Shown: positions 32,703-47,700 of the stretch, one piece after another
How the letters are laid out: each line of letters opens with the position of its first letter
Position numbering within the stretch: the stretch's first letter is position 1
Source: Siphonodentalium dalli
Taxonomy: Eukaryota > Mollusca > Scaphopoda > Gadilida > Siphonodentaliidae
Length of the DNA: 64,000 nt
Direction: 5' to 3'
NCBI GenBank assembly: GCA_032622095.1
Contig: CP136063.1
Location: forward strand, 28,398,987 to 28,462,986
The notes under the pieces: model-generated
What the model was told of the DNA's origin: nothing
The model's database searches: none
Seen by the model: the letters and a program-made list of their open reading frames with translations, nothing else
Position numbers and translations under genes: made by a program

Positions 32703-32721
32703 GACATGACGTCACGGAGGG
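32703..32721 (+). promoter_or_regulatory. CRE-containing motif, left copy
   Basis: GACATGACGTCACGGAGGG contains a perfect cAMP-response palindrome TGACGTCA. It is 67 bases upstream of the transposase ATG and about 200 bases from the element end. The same 19 bases occur reversed at the other end. Confidence 0.65.
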
Positions 32722-32787
32722 TACCGTACCAAGGCGGAAGTGATTTTATGCGCCGTTTTTGAAATCGCTTTTTTGTTTTGAACAAAA

Positions 32788-35700
32788 ATGACTCGTCGCT
32801 GTGTGGCTGCAAACTGTGACCATACAGTTAATCATTTGTTTAAATGGCCCAAGAATGAGGCTATTCGTCAGCAGTGGACGGCGTTTGTCCGGAGCAAGAG
32901 GGTTTGGAACGGGCCATCAGATTATAGCTACTTGTGCTCGAAGCATTTTCAAGAAGATTCGTTCACCAATATTTTTAAATTCAAGCTGGGGCATACAAAA
33001 GTGTGAGTCACAATGTCAAACATATTTTACTCGTACATGAATAACAATTTACTCTACCAATAAATCACCCATTTATGGTCCTTGTGGGTTCAGGGCAGGG
33101 GTGCGTGGGGTAACACAGCACACTAGTCACTAGTAGCCCTAAATGGGTCATGACTCATGTGGATTTAGCCTTTCAGGCGATGTGGGCATCTGGCTTAATT
33201 GTTCTACTCAAGTGTAAATGCACAAATCGGCACCTTGACAACAAACCGTCACTGTACATAGCTATGACAATATTAGGCTTCAATTCCAAGGCTATCAATT
33301 AAGAAGCTGTCTAAATATAAGTGACTGTTCTACGTTAGAGGTAAACATCGATTCGAAAAGTAAAGAGAACCTGAACATGAAATGGAATGAAAATCATTAG
33401 AATAGAACTAGTACTAGTAGTAGGTCTACTCACCAGATTGAACTTTTCGAATAATTAAAATCCAATACGAATCACCCATGTAATGCATTTATGAAAGCAT
33501 GTCAAATGAAATCAGCCGAAAAATTCCATGTGTGTGTTTATACACCAAGAGTACCGCACTGCAGCCTGTAGTGTACCGTACGTGAGAACTGAGTCGATCA
33601 TGTCACAAATTTTAGAAAATATTTCCATCCACAAAATATAAATTCCTTGTATTCCAATCAAATAGTTCAGAGAAATCCTTTACGACAGTTCGAACCACAT
33701 CCATAACTACGAATTTACATGACTACATCAGTCATTGAGCAATAACCGAGCATAACAAACTGATATTTGAACTGTGAACACAAACAAATTTGTAGCATGT
33801 GGTGTGACCTACATTTGAGCTAACGTCATGCGCGTATACATATCCATACACGGCAACGATGCGTCTACTAAAGTTGATGATGAGACCCATACAATCGTAA
33901 AATATCGATCAAATATAGAATTATGTTAGCTTTTAATATGTATTCAGCACACTGTCTGAGTATTATTTAAAAAAAAGAACAGCAATTGCGAGGGACTATT
34001 TTGTTATTGCGAATGTAATATGCGTAAAAATCGTTCGATTTGTGATCAAAGCAATACGTACTACGTCGGTCATATGCATAGGACCGCCCACATTTCGACC
34101 GCCGAATGTGCTAGATATATCCTTTATAGGCCTATATAATTGATGCATTGCGGACATTGTGTGATGCCGGGTCTAGATACATTTAAAAAAAATAAACATA
34201 ACACATACTCAAAATAATATATCTATTTAGATATGTGCCTTTTGGGTTTTTTTTATATTTGTTCAGAGTCTGTTAAAAACAAGTTTTCTACATGATAATC
34301 TAAAGGCCATGATAATATTCAGGTCCAGTAGGCTACAGTTTAGAAATTCTTGATAGCATAACGTGTATCTTTCACACCACCCTTCCACCAGTGGTCATAA
34401 ATTCACAATGAGAATTTTGGTGTCCAAAGCCAGTTGAACAATTTAAACATAAAGAAAAGATCATTTGAAGCATACTAGTAATGAAATATAGGTCAACATA
34501 TGACCGCCTCTGCAGCTTTCTACCCACTATGTGCATGACTGAATCTCAATTAAAAACATAATTGTATAATTCATCATGGAGTCTACAACGATATGAAATC
34601 AGTATGTTTCTGCATGCCAGCTCACATAGCATAAATGGTTAAAAAAATAGTGTGTCTAACCATGTCTAACATGGACATTTCCAGGGCTGTTTTGATACCT
34701 GTTACAGGTATGGGCGCCCAAACTTGAAAACCCCAAATGACCCTAAATACCCTATAGTGGACAGTATTGAGTCAACCTGAATTTTCAAGGCAATTCAACA
34801 ATATGCGATGTAATTAAAAAAAACTGCATTTGCAATACAGCCTTTATAAATTTGCATGTTGAATTTTTAAATCAGAAATTAATATTATGTCATATTTATG
34901 ATATATTATGCATCTGTATCTATTGGTTCGGTGCAGAAGCTGTATTTTAAAGTTATATTGGGATACCGGTTACGGGTACATATCATCTGCTGGAAACGGG
35001 TGTCTCCAAATAATCTCTGCCATTCTCTTGATTCTTCCCTGGTGTCTAAATCTACCCCCCCCCCCGAAATGTTTGACACAGCATGGGTTGAAAATAATAC
35101 GCCACATGTTGGCTGCATGAACTGTTCGAATTTCAAATTTACATCCACCTCCCAATGAAATACAAGAAATGCTAGTTTGTTTGTTGCTTCCAATAATGAA
35201 CGCAATAATAAATTGCATCAGTGTAATAGTGTATCTGTTTTCATTGTATGAAATATTATCAGAAACAGAATTGCACACCAGAAGCCAGTTCCAGACAGCG
35301 GGTTCGGGCTCTTTTCACAACTGTTCAAAGTACCCGAATAGATCGCTGATTGGTTTCTATTTTTATATAACTGCGCGAGCCACGACTGTGATTGGCTTAC
35401 TCCGTAAAAGAATGCGGAAGAAAGAAACGACGCACGTGTTGACTGAAAATTAAGGGGGGTTGGTTACAAACTATTATGATGCCTTTCTCATGGCCACATT
35501 GACAGCGAATAAAACTGATTTCTTCAGACTTTCAAAGTTCTACCCTATTATCATGATTATGATGTATAGAAATTTGAAGAAAACAAATATCCAAAGCCCA
35601 ACTTCCAATTTATGTAATTTTTATATTGCTAAAATTTAGAAAATGTATATTGTATCTCGCTATAATATACGACCATATGGAGTTATTGGTTAGAGTTGAC

Positions 35701-38700
35701 TGAATCTTGGTTACAAATATTTTATGGCGGGTTATTATCAGCGACGTGACGACGGCGTGGGGTGTTATATAATTTTTTTAACTTTTGGTCTGAAATAATC
35801 GTCATTAAAAACATTTCAACCTTAGCTCTGGGGTGTAAGGTTGTAAATTTCCAACAATTGGAATTGATGAGGTACCAGTTGGAAACATCTAAATTATTGG
35901 CAAACTGAACTGCTCTCCTGAGGCATATTATTAAGTTGCCTCATATTGATCACAGTAATTTGACTGTGATTAATATAATTTGATTGGCAACAATTTCAAA
36001 TTTTCAAACCAGTAATTGTTGGGAATTGAGACACAATTGTTGATTTTTGGACCAACAGCAGCCTATCTTGCTACTTTTGGTCTGAAATGGTTCAGAAGGG
36101 AGGGATCCATATGGTCCACGCAGATGGTCTGTTTAAGATGCAGTTGTAAATTTCAAGCTCCACCCCCCCCCCCCCCCCCCCAATGGAGACCATCAAGCCA
36201 CATCCAAGAGCTCACATAAATTTATGTGAAGACCACACCTCCTTTCATAAACAATTATTACACCTGGATGTACCAGAACACACATGTAATTATATGACTG
36301 GTGTATGCATTTCACTAAATCCAAGTCTTATAAAATGGAGGTTGGAAATGAATATTAACTTCAGTGCAGTCATTCTCCCAACATAGTATGCTGCCACGGT
36401 GGTTAGACATGGAACAATTAAAACTGAATATTCATGGTGCTAGTATTGACTGTCAGAAATGTTATGCCACATTATAAACATCATTCTTAATTGTCTATTA
36501 TGTGTGGATTTGTGGGTCTATATGGGACATACAATTTATAACAAACCTAAAAATTATTTTATGATGGTTGAATAAATGTGCTAACATTCCACCATAAGTT
36601 TTATACTGGATGTGAAAAACAATAACAAGTAAATAGTTTATGAGTCTTCATTTTATTCAAGCAAAACATTTCATAATGAACACATTTCATAAGACTATCA
36701 TTTTATGGCATAGCATGAAGACCTGTATTTGGTATTAATTGTAGCTGCAGCAGATAATTTATTTGATACTGTAGACCAATTAATAATAGCAAAACATTCT
36801 GACCAAATATTACAATCCATACATTTTGTTTTCATTCTACATAGTTTATATCTCAAAGATGATGCAGTGCCCACAAAACAGATGGAGCCTACAACTCCTA
36901 CATGTACTCAACACCCACAACTAACACCAAAGCGTGTGACAAAAGCAAGGAACTTGTCAATCCAGCGACAGAGGAAACAATTGGTGACAGAGATGTTATC
37001 TCCAAAAATCAGTTGTCAAAATGTTTCTCCTGGTGAGATTTTCTTCACTTTATAAATGGAATATAAAATATATTCAACATTAATCCTTTCATGATGATAG
37101 CTGCACTGGTGCAGAATTAAAGATCATGTGCCAGTGCATTCTCTTATATATGCGAGTCTCCCATAGGGAGCCTCACATATATAAGAAAACTGGCTTACAA
37201 GGGTAAGATCAATATTGTTAGGGCCATGTATTCTCTTATATATGCGATACTCCTCATGGGAGACTTGCATATTTAAAAGAATGCATTGGCACAGGGTTTT
37301 CGCAAAAAATTCAAAATGCAGACAGATAGAAGTCTCAGTTCTGAAATAATAACCAGCACGACGATTGATCGGAAAATAGATTCATAAATGTTTTAGGAAA
37401 CATGTCAGGCATCTGATACATGAAATTATGCATTGGGTTCTTGCTGCAGTGTAACTTTCACTCCAATTTGTTTTACAAAAAAAATAGCTATCATTTCACT
37501 GGCAGATCAAATCCTTTCATTACTTCCTACATGTATATAATATGAGAAAATATTGAGGTGCAGTCAGCGAGCAGATTAATCCATGTGTTGCAATTTCATT
37601 TGAAGCATTAACACTACAGTCATTTCTGATAACATTAAATAAGCTAAGAAAACAAAATTAAGACCAGCCCCTATCATTTTAGTAATGAAATCACCAGAGC
37701 TGATGGTAGATCTCCCTGAGGTGGGAATGGAGCTGGAGGTCAACACAACCCTGGACAAAGAGACACAGTGTGTTGTCAAGACAGCAAGCAGAGGTTGGTG
37801 TTCTGCTTAGAAATTCAGAAAACTTGCATGGTATGGTTAAGCATCTACTAATGATGAGATTTAAAGCGATTCAAGGCACTCGCAGTGGGTACATCTGCAC
37901 AAAACATGAAAGTCTACAATGTTAACACATACCAGTATCCATTAAGAATAATGGAGATTATTGGTAGTTTATCAATAAAATAGTTCGCGCATTGAAATCA
38001 TTATTATATATAAACAGAACTGGTAGTGATTTGTCAACAAACATCGCTAATCATGTAGTACAGTAATGCTCTAATTAATCGTCTCCTTAACCACAGCAGA
38101 ATTATGGCTAAACGTTTGGTGGCTTGTTGCCATTCATCGGAAAGCTCTCGTTGAGAGCTTTCCGATAAATGTCAACAAACCATATTTCTGACTAAATCCT
38201 GAAAAGTTACTCATAATTATGCTGTAGTTAATGAGTCGATTAATTAGAGCATTACTGTACATTAAACATTGTTATCTTATTGAACCAATTGCACTTTTAT
38301 CTGTAATTCCACTGTAACAGTGATATTTACATTAATGATGGGAGCTGCGCATATGGGAAGCCAAATTGACATTTAATAAATAATTGAGCTTAAGCGCAAT
38401 AAGGAATTCCTTATTGCGCTTAATAAGGGAAGATCTAATTGCGCTTATATAAAGCGCAATAAGGAAATTCCTTATTGCGCTTAAGCGCAATAAGATCTTC
38501 CCTTATTGCGCTTATGCGCAATAAGTGATTCCTTATTGCGCTTAAGCTCAATTACTTATTAAATGTCAATTTGGCTTCCTATATGCACAGGTGCTGCATT
38601 AAAGATCCTGTGCCAATGCAGTGATAATGTAAAGTTTCAGGGATATTTGTACCCATGTTATCCAGATTTGCACTGTAGAATAGAGTATATGAACAAACTG

Positions 38701-41700
38701 TTTTCATTGTGAAACTCAGTGTACAGTTCAATGCATTTTTTAGATTGTTTATTCTTACTTTATGCAAATGGAGCGGGATGACTTTAAAACAAAGTGATTG
38801 GGCCATCCAATCTTTTGTCAGAAAATAATGAGGATGCGAATTGGGAATTTTGGGGGTCAGAAATTGCGCATAAACTTTACTACAGTAATGCTCTAATTAA
38901 TTGACCCCTTAACCACAGCAGAATTAAGGGTAACTTTTCAGTATTTAGTCGGAAATATGGCTTGTCATTCACCAGAAAGCTCTCCCAGAGAGCTTTCCAA
39001 TGAATGGCAACAAGCCATAATTCCGACTAATTCCTGAACAGTTACACATAATCCTGCTGTGGTTAAGGGGTTGATTAATTAGAGCATTACTGTATTTAAT
39101 TTTGGAAAGAAAACCAAATATTTATACTGCATAATACCATCTGTACTACTGTTAAAACAGTTCAAATAATAAGTTGCAAGAATTCCATGATAAATAGTCA
39201 CTATCGCATTGGGTGCCATAATTATAGGTGTACAGGTTAAAGTGCAGACACTAAAGAAAGCGAGAAGGAGGGTGGTAGTTGTAAGGAAGCTAGTGAAGAT
39301 GAGAGATGTTCAGAAGAAAAGTCGGGGGACTCAAGTCAACAGAAGAAAGAGGAAGAGAGATTCAACTGGGGTGGATATGAGCAAGGTTTATGTGAGGGTG
39401 ATCAGAGCTCAGATGAAGCAGAAACCGTAAACCGCTCGGACCCAGATTATACGCCAGATCTTAGCACATTTGATGGATCAAAATTTGATGAGATGAGGTA
39501 ATGTGTACTCTCGAGGTTTGAAGTATTGTTCTAGATCTATGATATATGAATATGAAAAATAAACATCTGTGTTGAGACACTTTTATCATTGCTTACCGGA
39601 AAATATATTTAACTGGTATTAAAGTTGTCAAAAGTTAATCAAAACACACTTAGAAAATTATTAATTTCAACTGATTCTGTTGAATAGTCTGCTGAAATCT
39701 TACACCTTACCAAACACATGTTATACTTTCTTTGAAGCCAGATTACAAATTTGAATGTGACATACTTCCGGGGAATCTGTTACATGGTTGCAGATGATTG
39801 ATTCATATATCCATGAAAAAAATTCTTAAACCAGTGTAAATAAAATTGCAGCAATTTTCTTTTATGTAGAAAATTTGTAATCTTGATTTGTTTTACAGAG
39901 AAGAAAATGTGGATGCAATCCATGAGACGAAATACATAGTGTTCCATTCAGCTCTACTAAAGCTATTCCAATTGTGCACGTTATGTCAGAGTAAAAACAG
40001 AATGTTGCACAGGCTGAATGGAACTCTGTTACATGTACAAACCACATGTACTGGCTGCCTCAACACAAAGGAATGGTTCAGCCAGCCTCCACCGGTGAAA
40101 CGTGTTGTGATAGGCAATATACTGTTGAGTGCCCTCATTCTATTCACAGGGAGCATACCCTCAAAGGTTTTCAGACTGCTTAAGTAAGAATTTAAAACAT
40201 TTTGTGTGCTAACTATGGTCAGAAATAATATTGTATGAAATTCTTTATCTCTAGTTTGAACTAAACATTAAGAGTTATTCAGTCAGAACATCAACCAAAT
40301 GTAACTGTTTAGTGAAATAAACTTCAAGAAATCATTATAATAAGTAAAACTTGAAAGTGCCTCCAGCACTGACTGAATACTTACATGAATACTCTTAGTT
40401 TGTACAATTTGTACAATGAAAAATGTTCAGAATGCACAATACAACTGTATTTACTGATATAGTAATGATATCCAAATGATGGCCGACCTGTATCTTTGTT
40501 CCAATATATTATCAACACCTCAAAAAAAGTTAGTTCCCGCCTCATACATGTATAACACCCGATCACTCTATCGTTGCTTAATGAATTGAGAACATGGGAA
40601 ATGTAGAATATTGTGGGATTTGAATATCCGATTGTTTTCTAACTTTCTTCTGGATGCTGTTTAATTGGCAAATTAGCCATTTAAAAAAATCACACTTTCA
40701 ACTTTGACGCGGACTCTCAACAGAATTTCGTGTTGATGGGTTAACTGGGTGATGAATATTTGCTAAGTGTCACCGGACTGATTACTGGGTAAGATTTTAT
40801 TGAACTGAATCAGTTGTCACTCAGTTAGAATGTTGGGGTACAATTTTGAACACCTCCCTATATCTGGTTTACTGCATGCACAAAGGGATATATGGCACAC
40901 CAGGCAGAGTTATCGATTCATTGAAGACAAACAAACCAATAATGCAGGTCGATCAAAGAATTAAATGGAGTGTTAGAAGTTGAAAGTGTGATTTTTGAAA
41001 ATGGCAAATGCATTCAATATGATCTCAATACAGTAATGCCCTAAGTAATCGACCTCTTAACCAAAGCAGAATTATGGGTAACTTTTCAGGATTTAGTCGG
41101 AAATATGGCCTGTTGCAATTCATAGGAAAGCTCTCACCGAGAGCTTTCCGATGAATGGCAACAAGCCATAGAGTTTTCCTATGAATGGCAATAAGCCATA
41201 TTTCTGACTAAATCCTGAAAAGCTACCCATAATTCTGCTTTGGTTAAGAGGTCGATTATTTAGGGCATTACTGTATGTTAAAATCCGATGAATAAAGTAC
41301 TACTTTTTGTGAGGTGTTTAACAATGTTATTATCCAACAGTTTCATGCATATCAAGTGTCATAGCATCAGAACATTCTTTTACCACCAACGAAAGTACCT
41401 TCACACTTCAATTGATGGAGTGTTCAGTGATGATATAAAAGCAGCGAGAGGATCATTGGTCGGAAAGAGAGCTTACCTTGCCGGAGATGCTCGCTGCGAT
41501 TCGATGGGGCATTCGGCGAAATTTTCGACATACACTATTCTAGATGCAGAGGAAAACAAAATAATTACCTCTGTGCTAGTGCAGGTGATTTCATATCCAG
41601 GTTGATCATCAGAGACGGACTTGCCGATCGGGAGACCGGGTAAATTCCCGATGGGCCGTCGGCCAGAAAAATTATGATTCCATGTGATTTTCTATCAAGC

Positions 41701-44700
41701 GACAATCCGAGGTTTTTTTATGGTTTGGTGGGGGGGGGGTATATATGGTTGGGCCTCAAATGAAACCGACGTGGGCCGCCACATGTGTTGTCTAAGCAGC
41801 CTAATTGGCTTATCGTAATTTTGTCATTAAATAAACTGTCACGTAACACCACGTAAAGACCCCGTAAATCTAAAAAATTTAGCGGTAACTCCCAAAACAT
41901 TTCTCGCAATATGATCTCAATACAGTAATGCCCTAAGTAATCGACCTCTTATTGACATTGGTTGAGGCCAGTCTAGATTCTAGGATTAGCGATTTTCTTG
42001 TATAGTTTTCAAAATTTTCTCACCCCGGGCTGAACCATGGAACACTCCCACTCTTGGTGCCTCAGCAACTGCCCTTGGTAGATGGGCTGGTATTATATTC
42101 ATTTCCCGGGCATTTTTTTGTCCAGTCCGCCTCTGTTGATCATAATATTGTGTTAAAAAATAATAATATTGTACACGAGCCACAATGGAGAATTTATCAA
42201 ATCTAAAAAATAGTAAATCAGCTCAAATTATCTAGTGACTTATCGGTTTTCACATATTACCATAAATATTGGTTAGAAAAAAAAAAAGAACTAACAAGCC
42301 ATTTGAACCTATTTCCAAGTCTGTTATCTCCAACTGCCTTTGTTAGTTTCGGGCAAAAAATTGCCAACTGTTGGAACATTTAGACCTGAATAGACCAACA
42401 GCTGGTCGCTCACTCACTCTAAATTATATATATATAATCAATGTGCATGTTCATTCATTCATATGGTGAAATAAACAATAATAACTAAAACTTAATGGTG
42501 AAATAAACAATAATAACTAAAACTTAACGTCACTAAAATTTATATAAATGCAATAAAGGAACATATAAAATTAATTTCTGGAATTTTCATATATGTACAT
42601 ACTAGTAATAGTCCAGTGCATTTATGAGAAAAAATGCCAAACCCGGAACTAATTGCAACAGAATTTTTTTTTGCTGGAGTAAGTACATGAACCCTCCATA
42701 AACAACATACTAAAAATCGGCAAAAATCGGAAAAAGGGAAATTGGTGAATTTCGTGAAATAAATTTGGGAAAATTTGGTCAAATCATCATTTTATGGATT
42801 TTCATGAATGTTTATAAAAACAATCAAATTCACAAATCCTACAAATAGGATATGTATTGTGTCGTCCTCAGTTTCCTGAACCCAGTACTGAAAACCAGTC
42901 CCAGATTCATTACGTATTTTTCGAGTTGTGTGCCTTCAAAAATGCAAGTTAACCTGATTTTGGCCCATTTTCGGGGCCTCACTTTCGAAGAATGAGCCAA
43001 AATGCCTTATTTATGATTAATTATTAAAAAAAACTAGAGCAAACTGAAGGGATTTCTCACTGTTTTAGTAGTTTCCTCACTAGATTAAACACAAAATATG
43101 ATTAATATGTGCATCTATAATTAAGAAGACGATTATATTCTCAAACAAAATGTGTGTTCCATTGTATGGACTTAGCCAATTTTGCCTCTGACACTGAATG
43201 TGTGTGATGAAATGCAATATTTGAGGTAATGTAACTCAATAATTTAATACCCATATGCCATGCGTTTCTTATAACCTTTTAAGTATGTTGGATTGAACAA
43301 ATTGTAAAGGTATTAACAGGACATTATTTAAGAAAATCAACTTATGGCCCTTTGAATACTTAGTCTTAGCTTGTTTCCAAAGATGCCAGTTTGAGGCATT
43401 TTTGTCCATTCTAAAAGGATTTGGGCCATAAAAACAAAAAACAATGGGTGTTTTAATGTGTAAAATTATTTGAACTTTCCTCCCACAACACTTAAGTGAT
43501 AAAAAATTAGCCTTACATTGGTTATGCCATAGTATGTCACTAGATTTCTTTCATTTTTCAGGAAAATGACTCCAAATTTTAACGTTGGTATAGGGGTAGG
43601 AAAAATCACAAAATGCAATCTTATCACCAAATTACAGCCATTTCAGACACAATGTTGTTTTCTTCCAGTTTGTGTACATTCCTGTTGCATTATAAAACTG
43701 CTTAATACGTTATCGGACGTTGATTTAGAATTTTATGGTTATGTTGTATAAAAACAATCTCAAAATGCCAATTTGACATTTCACTGCCAAATTATGACAA
43801 CAAATATTATAGCTCTGTCAATAAACATAAACAGAGGAAATATGAAATTATGCATGAAAGAACAATGTAAGCAGAAGCTGTTAATATAAAGTTTTATACT
43901 TCAAGATGCATAATTTTTAAGTTTTTGTTGATATGCTTTCCCCTACCCCATTGTTCTGCCGTTCAAATTTGGAGTAAGTTTCCATAATGATGAGTGAAAT
44001 CCAGTGACATTCATTGGTATAACCATTGAAATGCTATTTTCTCAACAAAAACATTATTTAAGAGGACAGATCACATAATTTTACACAATAAACTTTCGTT
44101 AATTATTCTGAATATGCCTAAAATCCTTTTAAAATTGACAAAAACGCCCCACAATAGCATTTTCGGAAAAGAGGCTAGACTAAGAGTTCATAGGACCATA
44201 ATTTTATTTTCTTCACCAATGTATTTGGAAATTACTTCACAATTTCTTCAATCTAGTATTCTCAAAATGTTATGAGAAAAGCAGAGCATATGGATATTAA
44301 TTTATTGAGTTACATGACCTCAAATATGGCATTTCATCACACAAGTTCTGTGTCAAGGCAAATTTGGCCATACAATGGAACACACATTTTGTTTGAGAAT
44401 ATTTTATTCTCCTTATTCATAGATGCACATATTAATCATATTTTGTGTTTAATCTAGTGAGGAAATTACTAAAACAGTGAACAAGTCATTAATTTGGCAC
44501 TAGTTTTTCAAATAATTAACCACATAATACGGCATTTGGCTCATTCTGCGAAATTAAGGCTCCAAAATCAGGTAAACTCGCGTTTTTGAAAGCACACAAC
44601 TCGAAAAATACTTAAGGAATCTGGGAATGGTTTACATTTCTGGATTCAGGAAAATGTGGTCGACAAAATAGGCATGATATTTGTAGGACTTGTAAATTTG

Positions 44701-47700
44701 AATGTTTTATATACATTCATGAAAATCCATATATTGATGATTTGACCAAATTTTCCCAATTTTTTTTCCACGAAATTCACTAATTTCCCTTTTTTCGATT
44801 TTTGCCGATTTTTAGTATGTTGTTTACGGAGGGTATATGTACCAATTCCAGCAAAAAAAATTATGTTGCAATTAGTTCTGGGTAAAACCATAAATGCACT
44901 GGACTATAATGTTACCAATGATAATCTCTGTATTCAAACACAAAATCGATCAAGATACTGAATTTGGAATTGTATTGAATGATTTTTATAGCAAATAATT
45001 TAAAATTTCACCATATATAAATGTTCATTATTTCAAGAAGTGAAAGTCTGCAAATAACACCCAATTTCAAAGGTAATCACAATTACAGAGTAATGAAGTT
45101 CAGAACTCCAACAGGATGGAACTAGAAGGGCTAAAACGATCTGTAAGTCAACTGAAAGATGTGAATATTGCAGCCTTTATTTCTGACGCCCACAGGCAGG
45201 TTGCCAAATGGACACGGGAGAGTTGGAAGGTGCCGCATTTTTTCGACTGTTGGCATGTTGTAAAGGGTTAGTTACATATACAGACAAAACATACTACATC
45301 TGTAGTGTAAGTTTGCATCAATGTCACTTTTAAAGTACATGTATGTGAATATAATATAGTTTGTCGAACAGGAATACAATTTTTAAATTAAAGGTACTCA
45401 ATCCGATTAAGCACCCTTAAATTACTATTTCTTTGGCTTCAGGGGTAAAAAATATTTGATTCAAGTCGAGGAACCCATCAAACAATGCTCAGAGTTATCA
45501 GATATTGATTTTTTTAATTTCTAATTTTCTCGAGATGTGTAGTAATAACTGCCCCATAATTCGACTCGAATCAAATATTTCGGATTATTAAAGTACCTTT
45601 AACACATGCATGCATGTGTATGGTCTTATTAAATTGAAATATAGGCATCAATATCATGAACACATGTCATGCTTCTAATGAATTTGGTATGCAAAAGTTG
45701 ATAATTGCTTTCCTGACAATGCACTTCATGTTTGTGACTGCAAATTGATTTTTGTTTGACCAGAATAAAAATAAAATGCAGCTGGAATACAAAATATATT
45801 ACCCCGCCCCACATTTAGCAATAGTTTTACAGGGAATGCAGTTATTTTGTTTGTGTATTGACAATGTCTGATCTCTGGGATACCGACACTGAAGGGGTCA
45901 CTCTCACTAAAAAAAAGTGCCGAAGTGTACATAGGGTTTGAAAATGTGCTGACACTGTTACTTAAACTATGTTTCTGAAAGTCTGGTGCCCATTATCAGT
46001 TTATATTCAGTTCATTTTAATGTTCATTGGAACATAAAGAAATTATTCTCCAACACAAATCATGGCAGATATGAAAACTAAACATCATTTAGAACATTTC
46101 AAAACCTGTAGACCTTCGAGCACATTTTTAAAACCTGACCCTACAGCACTGTTTTTTTTTTGTGAGAGTGATCCCTTCAGCGATACTGACAGCATGTACA
46201 TATCGATAAAAAGTCAAATGCACATCTTATGAAATCTATATTTTCCAGTTATAATATTTATCCTAGAATTGTGCATTGTAGTTGAAAAATATAGCTTAAA
46301 CACCATCACCCTGCCTGGAATTCAATTCTTACTACATGTAGTGTTTGCAATATTTCTAATTATTTTCTTGTCTTTATGAGGACTTGTTAAGAAGCTCACA
46401 AAATTGGCAAAAAGGAAGGACATGGATATCATCAAAGAATGGATAAAAGGAATCAAGTCACATATTTATTGGTGTGTTGCCACCAGTGTGCCAGGAGACA
46501 CTGAAACAGTTAAGAAGAAATATTTAACAAGTGTTGAGCATATTCAAAATGATCACAGGAACTGTGCACATGCCCCATATAGGAAACAAAAGAAATGGCT
46601 AAAAAAAGGTGAGCTAAATTATATAAACCATTCTTAGAATAGATACCAGAATAGATACCAGTGCAAATCATGAAGCAATTTTTCAAAATCAGATAACGTT
46701 TCGTGTAACAAACATTGACTATGACCTGACAAGACAATTAACACAATCATATCACCTTACTGCGAGTGGTAAAAAGTTTGAAAAGCACCATTTTTTCAGA
46801 CTGAATTAATGAATCATAGTCTCCAATTTGGCGAAGTTTTTTATTTACCATGAAAAAGATATATGACTACTATAAGCTATTATAATTCTTATCTGTATTA
46901 ATTAGTTCATTAATATCCAAATCTTGTCAATTATGAATGGGGGTAAAATTGCAACAGGAGCATTTCCAATAAATATAATGTATGTGAATAAAAATGGGAA
47001 TGTTTCTTGTAGCTGACAATGCACCCAGGATAGATGACTGAAAAGTCTAAAAACTTGCAAGATTTTTTCTGATTTCACCATGTCGTTTTCTTTTGTGGTT
47101 TGCAGGAAGAAAGGCAGCTGAGCAGCTCAATGAATTGATGACAAAAACATCAGTGATCAACCAAATAAAGAAAATGTCTCCATATGCCCAAACATATGGT
47201 GTTGAAAGCTTTCACAGTCTAGTGAACCAATTCATGCCAAAAATGTTCCAATTTTCATATTTGGGAATGAAAAGCAGGTACACATAATTAAATACTGTGC
47301 AGACTATCCTGATTTCAGCAATGTATGTAACTCAGAAAAGAGCATAAAATAATCCAAGCACTCAAAGGCTATTTATGCAAAACTATGGTTTCAATTTGTT
47401 GAAGCAAGAATTTACGCAACAATCTATGAATGCATTTAAAGGTACTCAATCCGTAAAGAGGGTCCCCATCTCAACAGATTCCAACAACAACAATCCGATC
47501 AGAGGGTCCTATATTACTATTTCTTTGGCTTTGTGGGTAAAAAATATTTGATTCGAGTCGAGGAACCCATCAAACAAAGCTCAGAGTTATTAGATATTGA
47601 TTTTTGAAATTTGTTATGTTCTCGAGATGGGTACTAATAACTGCCGTAATCTGCTCTGGATGTGTACTCCAAATCTATTCAAACAGACAAGGATGGATAA

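Noticed and set aside
34898..35278. Overlapping ORFs on both strands in transposase intron 1
   Set aside because: They run through C-rich simple sequence, have no recognisable domain and fall within a well-supported intron.
39209..39430. Lysine/arginine-rich 73-codon frame on plus
   Set aside because: It is the wrong frame over transposase exon 4. The acidic frame ending SDPDYTPDLSTFDGSKFDEM joins its neighbours in phase; the basic one does not.
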